From positions 1-12,600 of the forward strand of contig CABVDR010000070.1 of the NCBI GenBank assembly GCA_902497145.1: a stretch of DNA of 12,600 bases. The letters run 5' to 3'. The DNA is from an uncultured Oscillospiraceae bacterium. GTDB taxonomy: Bacteria > Bacillota > Clostridia > Oscillospirales > Oscillospiraceae. The number at the start of each line of letters is the position of its first letter. Position 1 is the first letter of the stretch. The translations under genes and the position numbers were made by a program. Below the pieces are notes generated by a model that saw nothing but the letters and a program-made list of their open reading frames with translations, had not been told where the DNA came from and did not search any database. This document shows, in pieces, positions 1 to 5,964 of the stretch.

Positions 1-50
<50 letters not shown>

Positions 51-51
51 C

Positions 52-85
52 AAAAAAGGACGAACAAAACTGTTCGTCCTTTTTT
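52..85 (+). terminator. Strong intrinsic terminator after 5S rRNA
   Basis: This is a perfect 15-bp inverted repeat, 52-66 against 71-85, with an AAAC loop. The core arms are GGACGAACA and TGTTCGTCC, flanked by A6 and T6 tracts. The T-run on the + strand fits termination of the upstream rRNA operon. The A-run means it could also work in the other direction. Confidence 0.93.
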
Positions 86-115
86 CATAAATGTATAAAT
101 ATTTGCCAGTTCACT

Positions 116-144
116 TTGCATTTACCATTGTTTCATGCTATGAT
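116..144 (+). promoter_or_regulatory. Sigma-A-type promoter for the NSS transporter
   Basis: TTGCAT (116-121) and TATGAT (139-144) are separated by 17 bases, and TGC directly before the -10 makes it an extended -10. Transcription should start near 151, giving a leader of about 40 bases. AGGA at 179-182, nine bases before the ATG, is the ribosome site. The string TGCTATGATAT recurs exactly in the alaX promoter on the other strand. Confidence 0.75.
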
Positions 145-191
145 ATGAGTTACGACTGGTCAACTACGACCGCGCAATAGGACGTGATAAG

Positions 192-1514
192 ATGAGTACA
201 AAGCGAGATTCCTGGGGCTCTAAATGGGGCTTTATTTTGGCGTGTATTGGTTCGGCCGTCGGAATGGGAAATATCTGGCTGTTTCCAGCTCGGATTTCTG
301 CCTACGGCGGGGCGACCTTTTTGGTCCCCTATCTAATTTTTGTGGTTATTATTGGCTCAACTGGAGTGATCGGTGAGATGGCCTTTGGACGGGCGACCCG
401 CTCCGGCCCTATCGGTGCCTTTGGTACGGCGACAAAGCAGCGGTGGGGGACCGACCGCCCCGGCAAACTGCTGGGGCTGATCCCGGTTCTGGGCTCCCTT
501 GCTTTGGCCATTGGATATTCCGTGGTAACCGGATGGATTTTCCGCTATTTAGCCGGGTCCTTTACCGGTACGGTTCTCAGCCAGGAGGGCGTGGAAGGTT
601 TCAACCAGCTTTTTAATGAGACAGCCAGCGGCAATCTGATGTGGCAGTTAGTAGGCATGGCCATTACCATTTTGATTTTGATTTTTGGAGTGGGAAAAGG
701 CATTGAACAGGCGAATAAGGTAATGACCCCCCTGTTTTTTGTTCTGTTTATCGGTCTTGCTGTGTACTTACTGACACTGCCAGCTGCATGGGATGGGTAC
801 CGCTATATTTTTGTCTTAGATCCTAAAGGTTTGCTGGACCCTCTGGTGTGGGTATATGCACTGGGACAGGCCTTCTTTTCCCTTTCTGTTGCAGGCAACG
901 GGACCTTGATTTACGGTTCCTATTTAAGTAAAGACTCCAATATTCCAGCTGATGCCAGAATGGTGGCAATTTTTGATACCATTGCAGCTATGTTAGCGGC
1001 TTTGGTTATTATTCCAGCTATGGCCGTAGCAGGACAGCAGCTGAACCAGAGCGGCCCGGGCCTCATGTTCGTATTTCTGCCCAATGTACTCTCAGGCATT
1101 CCCGGCGGATTCCTGATTCTGATTATCTTCTTCCTGGCTGTGACCTTTGCGGCGCTTACCTCCCTTATTAACCTATTTGAGGCGCCCACAGCCACGCTGC
1201 AGGAGATTTTCCACCTGTCCCGCACTGCGTCGGCGTGTATCATCGGCGGGGTAGGAATTGTGGTTGGAATCCTGATCTCACCTGTTGTTTCGGAGTGGAT
1301 GGATGTATGCTCGACTTATATCTGTCCCATCGGAGCACTGCTGGCGGCGGTCATGTTCTTCTGGGTATGTGGAAAGGACTATGTCCTGGAGCAAGTCAAC
1401 CTGGCACGGAAGAAGCCGTTAGGTGGTTGGTTTTACCCCATGGCAAAGTATGTGTTTTGCGGCGTGACCCTGATCGTCTTGGTGCTGGGGGCCGTATTGG
1501 GCGGAATTGGCTAA
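192..1514 (+). CDS. Sodium-dependent transporter, NSS/SNF family
   Basis: This is a secondary transporter in the cell membrane. NSS (LeuT-fold) proteins couple Na+ entry to uptake of amino acids or related small molecules; the substrate cannot be told from the sequence. The TM1 signature lies at residues 13-45 (GSAVGMGNIWLFP at about 20-32, with the downstream YGGATFLVPY). A TM6-like segment reads AFFSLSVAGNG, and a TM8-like segment reads FAALTSLINLFE with the Thr-Ser pair used at the Na2 site. At 440 residues with about eleven hydrophobic segments, it has typical bacterial NSS length. Position 30, normally the Arg of the extracellular gate (RFP), is Leu here. The TM6 position equivalent to LeuT Phe259 appears to be Gly, which would widen the pocket. 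The gene has its own promoter and terminator, so it looks monocistronic. Its codons are visibly more AT-rich than those of the genes after 2100. Confidence 0.93.
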   Translation: MSTKRDSWGSKWGFILACIGSAVGMGNIWLFPARISAYGGATFLVPYLIFVVIIGSTGVIGEMAFGRATRSGPIGAFGTATKQRWGTDRPGKLLGLIPVLGSLALAIGYSVVTGWIFRYLAGSFTGTVLSQEGVEGFNQLFNETASGNLMWQLVGMAITILILIFGVGKGIEQANKVMTPLFFVLFIGLAVYLLTLPAAWDGYRYIFVLDPKGLLDPLVWVYALGQAFFSLSVAGNGTLIYGSYLSKDSNIPADARMVAIFDTIAAMLAALVIIPAMAVAGQQLNQSGPGLMFVFLPNVLSGIPGGFLILIIFFLAVTFAALTSLINLFEAPTATLQEIFHLSRTASACIIGGVGIVVGILISPVVSEWMDVCSTYICPIGALLAAVMFFWVCGKDYVLEQVNLARKKPLGGWFYPMAKYVFCGVTLIVLVLGAVLGGIG

Positions 1515-1525
1515 TTGAATTGAAC

Positions 1526-1560
1526 AAAAAATCCCAGTCTTATATAGACTGGGATTTTTT
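1526..1560. terminator. Bidirectional terminator between NSS gene and abrB-like gene
   Basis: A perfect inverted repeat pairs 1526-1540 with 1546-1560 around the loop TATAT. The core is ATCCCAGTCT paired with AGACTGGGAT. It has A6 on one side and T6 or more on the other, so both strands give a stem followed by a U-tract. It sits 12 bases after the NSS stop and downstream of the convergent abrB-like gene. Confidence 0.93.
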
Positions 1561-1570
1561 TATAAGAATA

Positions 1571-1590
1571 CTCCGACCAACTGGCCGGAG
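1571..1590 (-). terminator. Second hairpin downstream of the abrB-like gene
   Basis: Read on the minus strand, CTCCGGCC and GGTCGGAG form an 8-bp stem with an AGTT loop and one G-U wobble. On the plus strand that pair becomes an A-C mismatch, so the structure favours minus-strand RNA. Only a mixed U-rich stretch (TATTCTTAT) follows, so it may be a weak terminator or an end-protecting hairpin ahead of the strong one at 1526-1560. Confidence 0.45.
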
Positions 1591-1619
1591 CATCAGTAGA
1601 AGATATTCGAACTGGGGGG

Positions 1620-1883
1620 TTACTCTTTATCCATTGCGTCCTGAAGGGCACGAATGCACTTGGGGCAGATATTCTTTCCGTGGAATACAATGACATCTTT
1701 CGCATCATCGCAGAAGATACAGGCCGGCTGGTACTTCTTCAGCACAATTGAGGGGCCATCCATGTAAATTTCCAAAGAGTCTTTTTCTGCAATATCCAGA
1801 GTGCGGCGCAGTTCAATGGGCAGAACAATACGGCCCAACTCGTCTACTTTTCGTACAATGCCGGTAGATTTCAAATTGACCAT
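1620..1883 (-). CDS. AbrB/SpoVT-type transition-state regulator with C-terminal zinc-finger-like tail
   Basis: This is a small DNA-binding regulator. Residues 5-50 are an AbrB-type swapped-hairpin domain with the near-invariant STGIVRKVDELGRIVLPIELRRTL. AbrB proteins bind DNA as dimers or tetramers and repress stationary-phase and sporulation genes during growth; the targets here are unknown. The tail holds Cys55-x2-Cys58 and Cys73-x2-Cys76, a spacing suited to one zinc ion. Similar Cys-tailed AbrB proteins are familiar in Clostridia. The protein is 87 residues. The chosen ATG has AAAGGA directly against it, which is too close for a normal Shine-Dalgarno. TTG at codon 4 would sit about nine bases from AAAGGA and is an alternative start, giving 84 residues. 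Confidence 0.92.
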   Translation of the reverse strand: MVNLKSTGIVRKVDELGRIVLPIELRRTLDIAEKDSLEIYMDGPSIVLKKYQPACIFCDDAKDVIVFHGKNICPKCIRALQDAMDKE

Positions 1884-1966
1884 TCCTTTCTTGTGGACCG
1901 GTATCCGAGAATACAGCGGTCATATCGGCACGAAAGATGTAAGAGTGGACTAAAAACAACACGATA

Positions 1967-1994
1967 ATTATACTACAAAGATTTCTCCTGTCAA
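1967..1994 (-). promoter_or_regulatory. Strong sigma-A promoter for the abrB-like gene
   Basis: On the minus strand, a perfect TTGACA (1994-1989) and a perfect TATAAT (1972-1967) are separated by 16 bases. Transcription should start near 1960, giving a leader of about 75 bases. It is the closest match to consensus in the window, apart from its 16-bp spacer. Confidence 0.85.
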
Positions 1995-2011
1995 CCATAA
2001 ATGTGAAAATA

Positions 2012-2041
2012 TTGCAAAATTATCACGAAAATTTATATACT
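2012..2041 (+). promoter_or_regulatory. Probable promoter for the spmA-spmB operon
   Basis: TTGCAA (2012-2017) and TATACT (2036-2041) are 18 bases apart in an AT-rich stretch. The predicted start near 2048 leaves about 95 bases of leader before spmA. In Bacillus subtilis the spm genes are transcribed in the mother cell under sigma-E. I cannot exclude an overlapping sporulation promoter in this region. Confidence 0.5.
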
Positions 2042-2082
2042 TTAAAGAAAATAGCAATAACTAAAGGAAATTTTCAAAATGT

Positions 2083-2146
2083 AAGGAGGAATTTTTTGCC
2101 TTTGAGACCAGTATAAATGTGGGGGAACAGGAGGGGGACAAGATGA
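2083..2146 (+). other. spmA leader with two tiny start-stop reading frames
   Basis: A near-perfect AAGGAGG (2083-2089) is followed after six bases by TTG (2096), which opens a 6-codon frame ending TAA at 2114-2116. An ATG (2117) follows without a gap and opens a 9-codon frame, MWGNRRGTR. That frame ends TGA at 2144-2146, overlapping the spmA ATG as ATGA. The second frame contains the spmA Shine-Dalgarno AGGAGG (2129-2134). This could be a translational-coupling leader or chance. Confidence 0.3.
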
Positions 2147-2721
2147 CAATGGCAGTGGTGTGGACCGGCATGGTGGTGGTGTCAGTGCTGTGCGGCTTAG
2201 TCACAGGTCGGGGTGACCAAGTGGCCTGTGCGGCGGTGGAGGGAGCAGGATCGGCGGTGGAACTTTGTCTGTCGATCGGCGGAATGCTGTGCCTGTGGAT
2301 GGGGGTAATGGAAGTGATGCGCCGCTCCGGTCTGGCGGACAGACTGTCCAGACTGCTCAGCCCAGTACTGAGGCGGCTTTTCCCGCAGGCGGCCCGGGAT
2401 CGGGATACCATGGATTGCATCTGCGCCAATGTATCAGCAAACCTGCTGGGACTGGGCAACGCCGCAACCCCCTTGGGCATCCAAGCGGCCCAGCGTATGA
2501 GCCGGGGCACCTCAGGGCGGGCCAGCGACGAGATGTGTATGCTGGTGGTGTGCAACACCGCCTCCATTCAGCTTATTCCCACCACAGTGGCAACAGTCCG
2601 GGCGGCGGCAGGCAGCCAGACACCCTTTGATATCCTGCCTGCCGTGTGGCTGGCCTCCAGCTTGTCGGTGGTGGTTGGGATTCTTGCGTGCAAACTGCTG
2701 GCCAGAGTATGGAGGGATTGA
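2143..2721 (+). CDS. spmA: Spore maturation protein SpmA
   Basis: This is a membrane protein of the nucleoside-recognition/Gate family. SpmA and SpmB are needed for normal dehydration of the spore core in Bacillus and Clostridium. Recognisable stretches are the hydrophobic N-terminus (residues 3-20), GGMLCLWMGVMEVMRRSGL (46-64), the highly conserved ANVSANLLGLGNAATPLG (95-112), and MCMLVVCNTASIQLIPTT (131-148). At 192 residues it matches the usual length of about 195. I start at ATG 2143 because AGGAGG lies eight bases upstream. The in-frame GTG at 2119 adds eight polar residues and has no ribosome site. ATG 2149 is also possible. The spmB start follows almost at once, so the two genes are surely co-transcribed and probably translationally coupled. 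Confidence 0.93.
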   Translation: MTMAVVWTGMVVVSVLCGLVTGRGDQVACAAVEGAGSAVELCLSIGGMLCLWMGVMEVMRRSGLADRLSRLLSPVLRRLFPQAARDRDTMDCICANVSANLLGLGNAATPLGIQAAQRMSRGTSGRASDEMCMLVVCNTASIQLIPTTVATVRAAAGSQTPFDILPAVWLASSLSVVVGILACKLLARVWRD

Positions 2722-2723
2722 AC

Positions 2724-3245
2724 GTGGAGCTGTTTTTTACCATGGTGGTCCCACTGACCATCACCGGCGTGGCGCTGTACGGCCTTGGACGGGGCGTGGA
2801 TGTCTATGACGCCTTGGTCCAGGGAGCAGGTGGGGGACTGGAGGTTTTGCTGCGGATTTTTCCCGCTTTAGTAGGGCTGATGACGGCGGTGGCCATGCTG
2901 CGGGCTTCCGGGGCGCTGGAGCTGGCGGCAGAAGCGCTTGCCCCGATGTTAGACCGGGTGGGACTTCCCGCTCAGCTGCTGCCCCTGATGCTGGTGCGGC
3001 CCATCAGCGGCTCAGCAGCCTTGGGGGTGGGGGCGGAGCTCATTCAAACCTATGGGCCGGACTCCCAGCTGGGAAGGACAGCGGCGGTGATGCTGGGGTC
3101 TACTGAGACCACCTTTTATACCATTGCCGTCTACTTTGGTGCCGTGGGGATCACCCGGACCCGCTACGCTGTGCCAGCGGCCCTTTGTGCTGATCTCACC
3201 GGATTCCTGGCTGCGGCTTGGGCGGTGCGGGTATGTTTTTCATAA
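2724..3245 (+). CDS. spmB: Spore maturation protein SpmB
   Basis: This is the membrane partner of SpmA in spore maturation, from the same Gate-domain family. Key segments are the N-terminal membrane helix (ELFFTMVVPLTITGVALYG), VQGAGGGLEVLLRIFPALVGLMTAVAMLRASGAL, the conserved LVRPISGSAALGV, and GSTETTFYTIAVYFGAVGI, all hallmarks of SpmB. GTG at 2724 is preferred because GGAGGG (2711-2716) sits seven bases upstream and inside the end of spmA. The result is 173 residues, close to the family length of about 178. An in-frame ATG at 2709, overlapping spmA by 13 bases, would add five residues but lacks a ribosome site. The stop is two bases after spmB's last codon region and lies inside the terminator of the convergent gene. 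Confidence 0.92.
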   Translation: MELFFTMVVPLTITGVALYGLGRGVDVYDALVQGAGGGLEVLLRIFPALVGLMTAVAMLRASGALELAAEALAPMLDRVGLPAQLLPLMLVRPISGSAALGVGAELIQTYGPDSQLGRTAAVMLGSTETTFYTIAVYFGAVGITRTRYAVPAALCADLTGFLAAAWAVRVCFS

Positions 3246-3270
3246 AAAAGCAGCCCCCGAAGGGGCCGCT
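3244..3270 (-). terminator. Intrinsic terminator of the alaX-CmpB operon
   Basis: On the minus strand, AGCGGCCCC, a UUCG tetraloop and GGGGCTGCT form a 9-bp stem with one G-U wobble, followed by six T residues. It begins two bases after the stop of the minus-strand gene. On the plus strand the stem has an A-C mismatch and no T-run, so spmB has no equally good terminator of its own here. The T-run is complementary to the end of the spmB stop codon. Confidence 0.92.
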
Positions 3271-3272
3271 GG

Positions 3273-4598
3273 TTAATCCACCAAGATAGCGTTGGGATAA
3301 ATATGTTCCATGCGCTCGTCAGGGAAGCGCTGGTCTAATAGTTGTCCCAGAGCCGTGGGTTCCGACTCAGGAGCGGTGTGGCGCTGGGTATAGCGGACCA
3401 GGGCCAGAGCGGAGATCAGCATATTGATGGCCATAAATACAATCAAGATCCAGGTCACAATTTTGCCTGCCCGCATAGGGATCTTTTCGATCAGTCTGGA
3501 CAGCCGGGGATAGCACAGTTTCAGCCACACGACCGCCGCAATGCCCCAGAAGAAACAGTACAGCAGGTTGATACGGCCACCCAGGTTAAAGGGCAGGTGG
3601 CTGTAATCCCAGAAGACGGTACCAAAGACCAGTTCCGTCAGGACAGAGCAGATGTACTCATAAGCGCCGCCCAACACGGTTCCAAACAGAAACACGAAGC
3701 TGTCGCTGCGGTCCCGGTAGCGGTAGAGAATGGCGGTGAGCAGCACCGCTCCAAATCCCCACACAATGGAGAAGGGGCCGTAGACCACGCTGCTGCGGCT
3801 CATCCACACCCCAGCGGTGAGGCGGCAAAAGATGGTCTCGATGATGTCGCCCAAAAAGGAGCCGATGAGGAAGAGGCAGGCCAGCTTGTAGAAGCTGCAT
3901 CCGGCGGCAAAGATATGACTGGCTGGAGTGGGGGCCGCTTTGCGCTGGGCGCGGATGCGCTCCTTCTCCAGACTGGGATAGGCCCGGGCCATACGGCGCT
4001 GAATCGCACGGGTGACCGCGTTATCCAGGGCGGTGGAGACCCGTTTCCATCGCCGGGAGATCTCAGAGGGCTCTTTCAGGGCACCATTGAGTTGAACCAG
4101 AGCGGCCCAGGATCCCAGAAAGTCCACAGTCAGCAGAATGAACAAAATGAGCAGCAGGAGATTACCCACCGGGCGGGGAATCAGGGCAATCAGCCGGGTC
4201 AGCAGGGGGGTGAAGAAAAAGATGGACAGGACCGAGAGAATGCCCCAGATAACCGAATATTTCAGGCAGATATAGCCCTGGAAGTTCCAGCGCTCGTCAG
4301 AGTAATCCCACCACTTCTGCCGGAAGATCCGCTCCAGAAGAACACCGGTAATGAGCTCCAGAGCAGTGCCCAGGATCATGCCCAGCAGGAACAGAAAGAC
4401 AGGATCTTCCCGCAGTTCGGGCAGAAACAGGGCAAACACCACTCCGGCAAGGCCGTAGACTGGAGAGAAGGGGGCATTAAGAAAGCCGCGGTTAATGAGC
4501 CTGTGCTTCCGCGCGGCGGCCAGGGCGGTCTCACCCAGCCAGCCCAGAAAGGCGTAGACCAGGAAAAACCACAGCAGCTGATATATTGTGTATTCCAT
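3273..4598 (-). CDS. Polytopic membrane protein, duplicated CmpB/DUF1113-type (putative ABC-transporter type IV) domains
   Basis: This is an integral membrane protein of unknown function. Two related halves are visible. Residues 5-135 contain FLGWLGE, FSPVYGL, GTALELITGVLLERIF, WWDYS (96-100) and a Tyr- and Trp-Gly-containing segment (109-119). Residues 236-362 repeat the plan with FLGDIIET, VYGPFSIVWG, GGAYEYICSVLTELVF, FWDYS (329-333) and NLGGRINLLYCFFWG. The WDYS box and order of elements match the PF06541 family, often called putative ABC-transporter permease although no ATPase partner is known to me. Each half ends in extra hydrophobic segments (about 146-165 and 382-400), with a basic loop at 180-222. 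The ATG is preceded by TAAGGAG overlapping the alaX stop, nine bases away, which implies translational coupling. The polar C-terminal tail of about 38 residues is unassigned. Confidence 0.8.
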   Translation of the reverse strand: MEYTIYQLLWFFLVYAFLGWLGETALAAARKHRLINRGFLNAPFSPVYGLAGVVFALFLPELREDPVFLFLLGMILGTALELITGVLLERIFRQKWWDYSDERWNFQGYICLKYSVIWGILSVLSIFFFTPLLTRLIALIPRPVGNLLLLILFILLTVDFLGSWAALVQLNGALKEPSEISRRWKRVSTALDNAVTRAIQRRMARAYPSLEKERIRAQRKAAPTPASHIFAAGCSFYKLACLFLIGSFLGDIIETIFCRLTAGVWMSRSSVVYGPFSIVWGFGAVLLTAILYRYRDRSDSFVFLFGTVLGGAYEYICSVLTELVFGTVFWDYSHLPFNLGGRINLLYCFFWGIAAVVWLKLCYPRLSRLIEKIPMRAGKIVTWILIVFMAINMLISALALVRYTQRHTAPESEPTALGQLLDQRFPDERMEHIYPNAILVD

Positions 4599-4607
4599 AA
4601 GAACTCC

Positions 4608-5759
4608 TTACGCAGTATATTGGCGGAAAAACTCTTGGATCTCTTCTTGCTTGGCGGAGAGGGAGCCCTGAACGAAGTCGGGTTTGCCGCCGCCCCGGCC
4701 CTGGAGAGCCTGGTTGAGGGCCTTGACCAGGGGACGCAGGTCACCGCCGGGCTGACCGATGGCATATTGATAGCCAGAGCCGTCTTCCCCAGAGAAGCAG
4801 GCACACCGGCCGCCGCAGGCGGCCTGCACTGCACCGCACAACCGCCGCAGGCTGTCGGGGGACAAGCCGCGCTCAAAGAGTACTACATTGCCCGCACTGG
4901 CGTACCGTTGAGCCAGGTCAGCGAACTGCCGCTCCTCCATAGTGAGGATGCGGGACTTAAGAGCGGCGTTCTCGTCCAGGAGACGCTGGACCGCCGCGCC
5001 GGTCTGCATAGTTTTGGCGGAGAGCAGGTTGGAAATCTGGTGGTTCTGCACCCAGACCTGGGACAGATAGTCCAGGGCCCGCTTGCCGCACACCAGCTCG
5101 ATGCGTACGCCCTCGCGGAATTTCTGACAGGAGAGCAGCTTCACCAGTCCCACCTGGCCGGAGGAGGACACATGGGTGCCGCAGCAGGCGCAGGTGTCCG
5201 CACCAGGGAAGGAGACGATGCGCACCTGCCCGGTGAGAGCTTTCTTGCTGCGGTAGTCCAGCTGCTCCAGCTCCTGGGGCGTGGGATAGGTGATGGCGAT
5301 GGGGTGGTCCTCCCAGATGTACTGGTTGGCCTCCGTCTCCAGCTGGGTCACCTGCTCCGGGGTCAGTTCTACATTCAGATCGATGGTGATGACGTCATTG
5401 CCCATGTGGAAACCCACATTGTCGCAGCCAAAGCGGCGGTGGGCAATGCCGGAGACGATATGTTCCCCGGAGTGGTGCTGCATCAAATCAAAGCGGCGGG
5501 GCCAGTTGATATCCCCCTCCACCTGGCTGCCCACCTCCAGAGGGGCCTGGCAGGTGTGGACCACCCGGCCCTCCCGCTGGTGGACCTCCAACACCTGGAT
5601 GCCGCCCAAAGTGCCGGTGTCGTAGGGCTGGCCGCCCCCTTCGGGGTAGAAAGCGGTCTGATTTAAACAAATATCCCACCCCTTTTTCCCCTGGGTACAG
5701 GACTCCACCGTGGCGGAAAAGTGGGTGAGATAGGGCTGCGCTTCATAGAGCTTTTCCAT
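4608..5759 (-). CDS. alaX: Alanyl-tRNA editing protein, AlaX long type (tRNA-SAD plus DHHA1)
   Basis: This is a free-standing trans-editing enzyme that hydrolyses mischarged tRNA-Ala (Ser-tRNA-Ala, possibly Gly-tRNA-Ala) in the cytoplasm. Residues 1-85 are the N-terminal beta-barrel-like part with TAFYPEGGGQPYDTG (35-49). Residues 90-225 are the second-additional-domain catalytic part with zinc ligands His96-x3-His100 (HHSGEH) and Cys192-x3-His196 (CCGTHV). Residues 240-285 look like a short coiled coil. Residues 290-383 are a DHHA1-type domain ending in GRGGGKPDFVQGS (353-365). All catalytic zinc ligands are present. The length of 383 fits AlaX-L rather than AlaX-S or AlaX-M. The aminoacylation domain of AlaRS is absent. 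The start ATG has only a distant GAGG. The gene heads an operon with the CmpB-like protein. Confidence 0.93.
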   Translation of the reverse strand: MEKLYEAQPYLTHFSATVESCTQGKKGWDICLNQTAFYPEGGGQPYDTGTLGGIQVLEVHQREGRVVHTCQAPLEVGSQVEGDINWPRRFDLMQHHSGEHIVSGIAHRRFGCDNVGFHMGNDVITIDLNVELTPEQVTQLETEANQYIWEDHPIAITYPTPQELEQLDYRSKKALTGQVRIVSFPGADTCACCGTHVSSSGQVGLVKLLSCQKFREGVRIELVCGKRALDYLSQVWVQNHQISNLLSAKTMQTGAAVQRLLDENAALKSRILTMEERQFADLAQRYASAGNVVLFERGLSPDSLRRLCGAVQAACGGRCACFSGEDGSGYQYAIGQPGGDLRPLVKALNQALQGRGGGKPDFVQGSLSAKQEEIQEFFRQYTA

Positions 5760-5801
5760 GGCTGCAATGACCTCGTTTCTTCATGAGAATGCATGTGAAA
5801 T

Positions 5802-5830
5802 ATCATAGCACATCAGCAAGAAAAAAGCAA
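5802..5830 (-). promoter_or_regulatory. Promoter of the alaX operon
   Basis: On the minus strand, TTGCTT (5830-5825) and TATGAT (5807-5802) have 17-base spacing, with TGC before the -10 (extended -10). The predicted start is near 5795, about 36 bases before the ATG. The promoter is divergent from that of fruA, with the two -35 boxes about 48 bases apart. Confidence 0.7.
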
Positions 5831-5877
5831 AAATCTCCTGGGAATAAGCACAAAATGGAAAAACGAGGGGAAAAGGT

Positions 5878-5906
5878 TTGAACTGTGGCCCTGGGCGTGG
5901 TATAGT
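5878..5906 (+). promoter_or_regulatory. Promoter of the fruA-ptsH operon
   Basis: TTGAAC (5878-5883) and TATAGT (5901-5906) are separated by exactly 17 bases. Transcription should start near 5913, leaving a leader of about 50 bases before the fruA ATG. Confidence 0.75.
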
Positions 5907-5930
5907 ACCATAGAGAACGGTTTTTGAACC
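5898..5930 (+). promoter_or_regulatory. Small inverted repeats at the fruA promoter, possible operator
   Basis: TGGTA-TAG-TACCA (5898-5910) is an inverted repeat centred on the -10 box. GGTT-TTTG-AACC (5919-5930) is a second one in the early transcript. TTTGAAC also occurs twice in direct orientation, at 5877-5883 over the -35 and at 5923-5929, 46 bases apart. A sugar-responsive repressor could bind here. No regulator gene is adjacent, and the repeats are short. Confidence 0.3.
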
Positions 5931-5964
5931 AGATGTGACAAAAGCCGGGAAAGGGGGGCAGACC

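Noticed and set aside
1596..1619. TTCGAA with flanking bases, resembling a tRNA T-loop
   Set aside because: The flanking bases do not form a T-stem, and no acceptor or anticodon arms can be found on either strand.
1235..1693. 152-codon + strand frame starting inside the NSS gene
   Set aside because: It overlaps the NSS frame and then crosses the strong terminator and the antisense of the AbrB-like gene. It has no ribosome site or domain.
2119..2142. GTG start at 2119 for SpmA
   Set aside because: It has no ribosome site and adds polar residues. ATG 2143 has AGGAGG eight bases upstream.
3342..5666. A 774-codon open frame on the + strand
   Set aside because: It runs antisense through both the CmpB-like gene and alaX, gives low-complexity Gln/His/Gly-rich protein and has no ribosome site. 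It is a codon-bias shadow of two well-supported genes.
5935..5964. GTG start at 5935 for FruA
   Set aside because: It has no Shine-Dalgarno. The added residues include the bases of the real ribosome site before ATG 5965.
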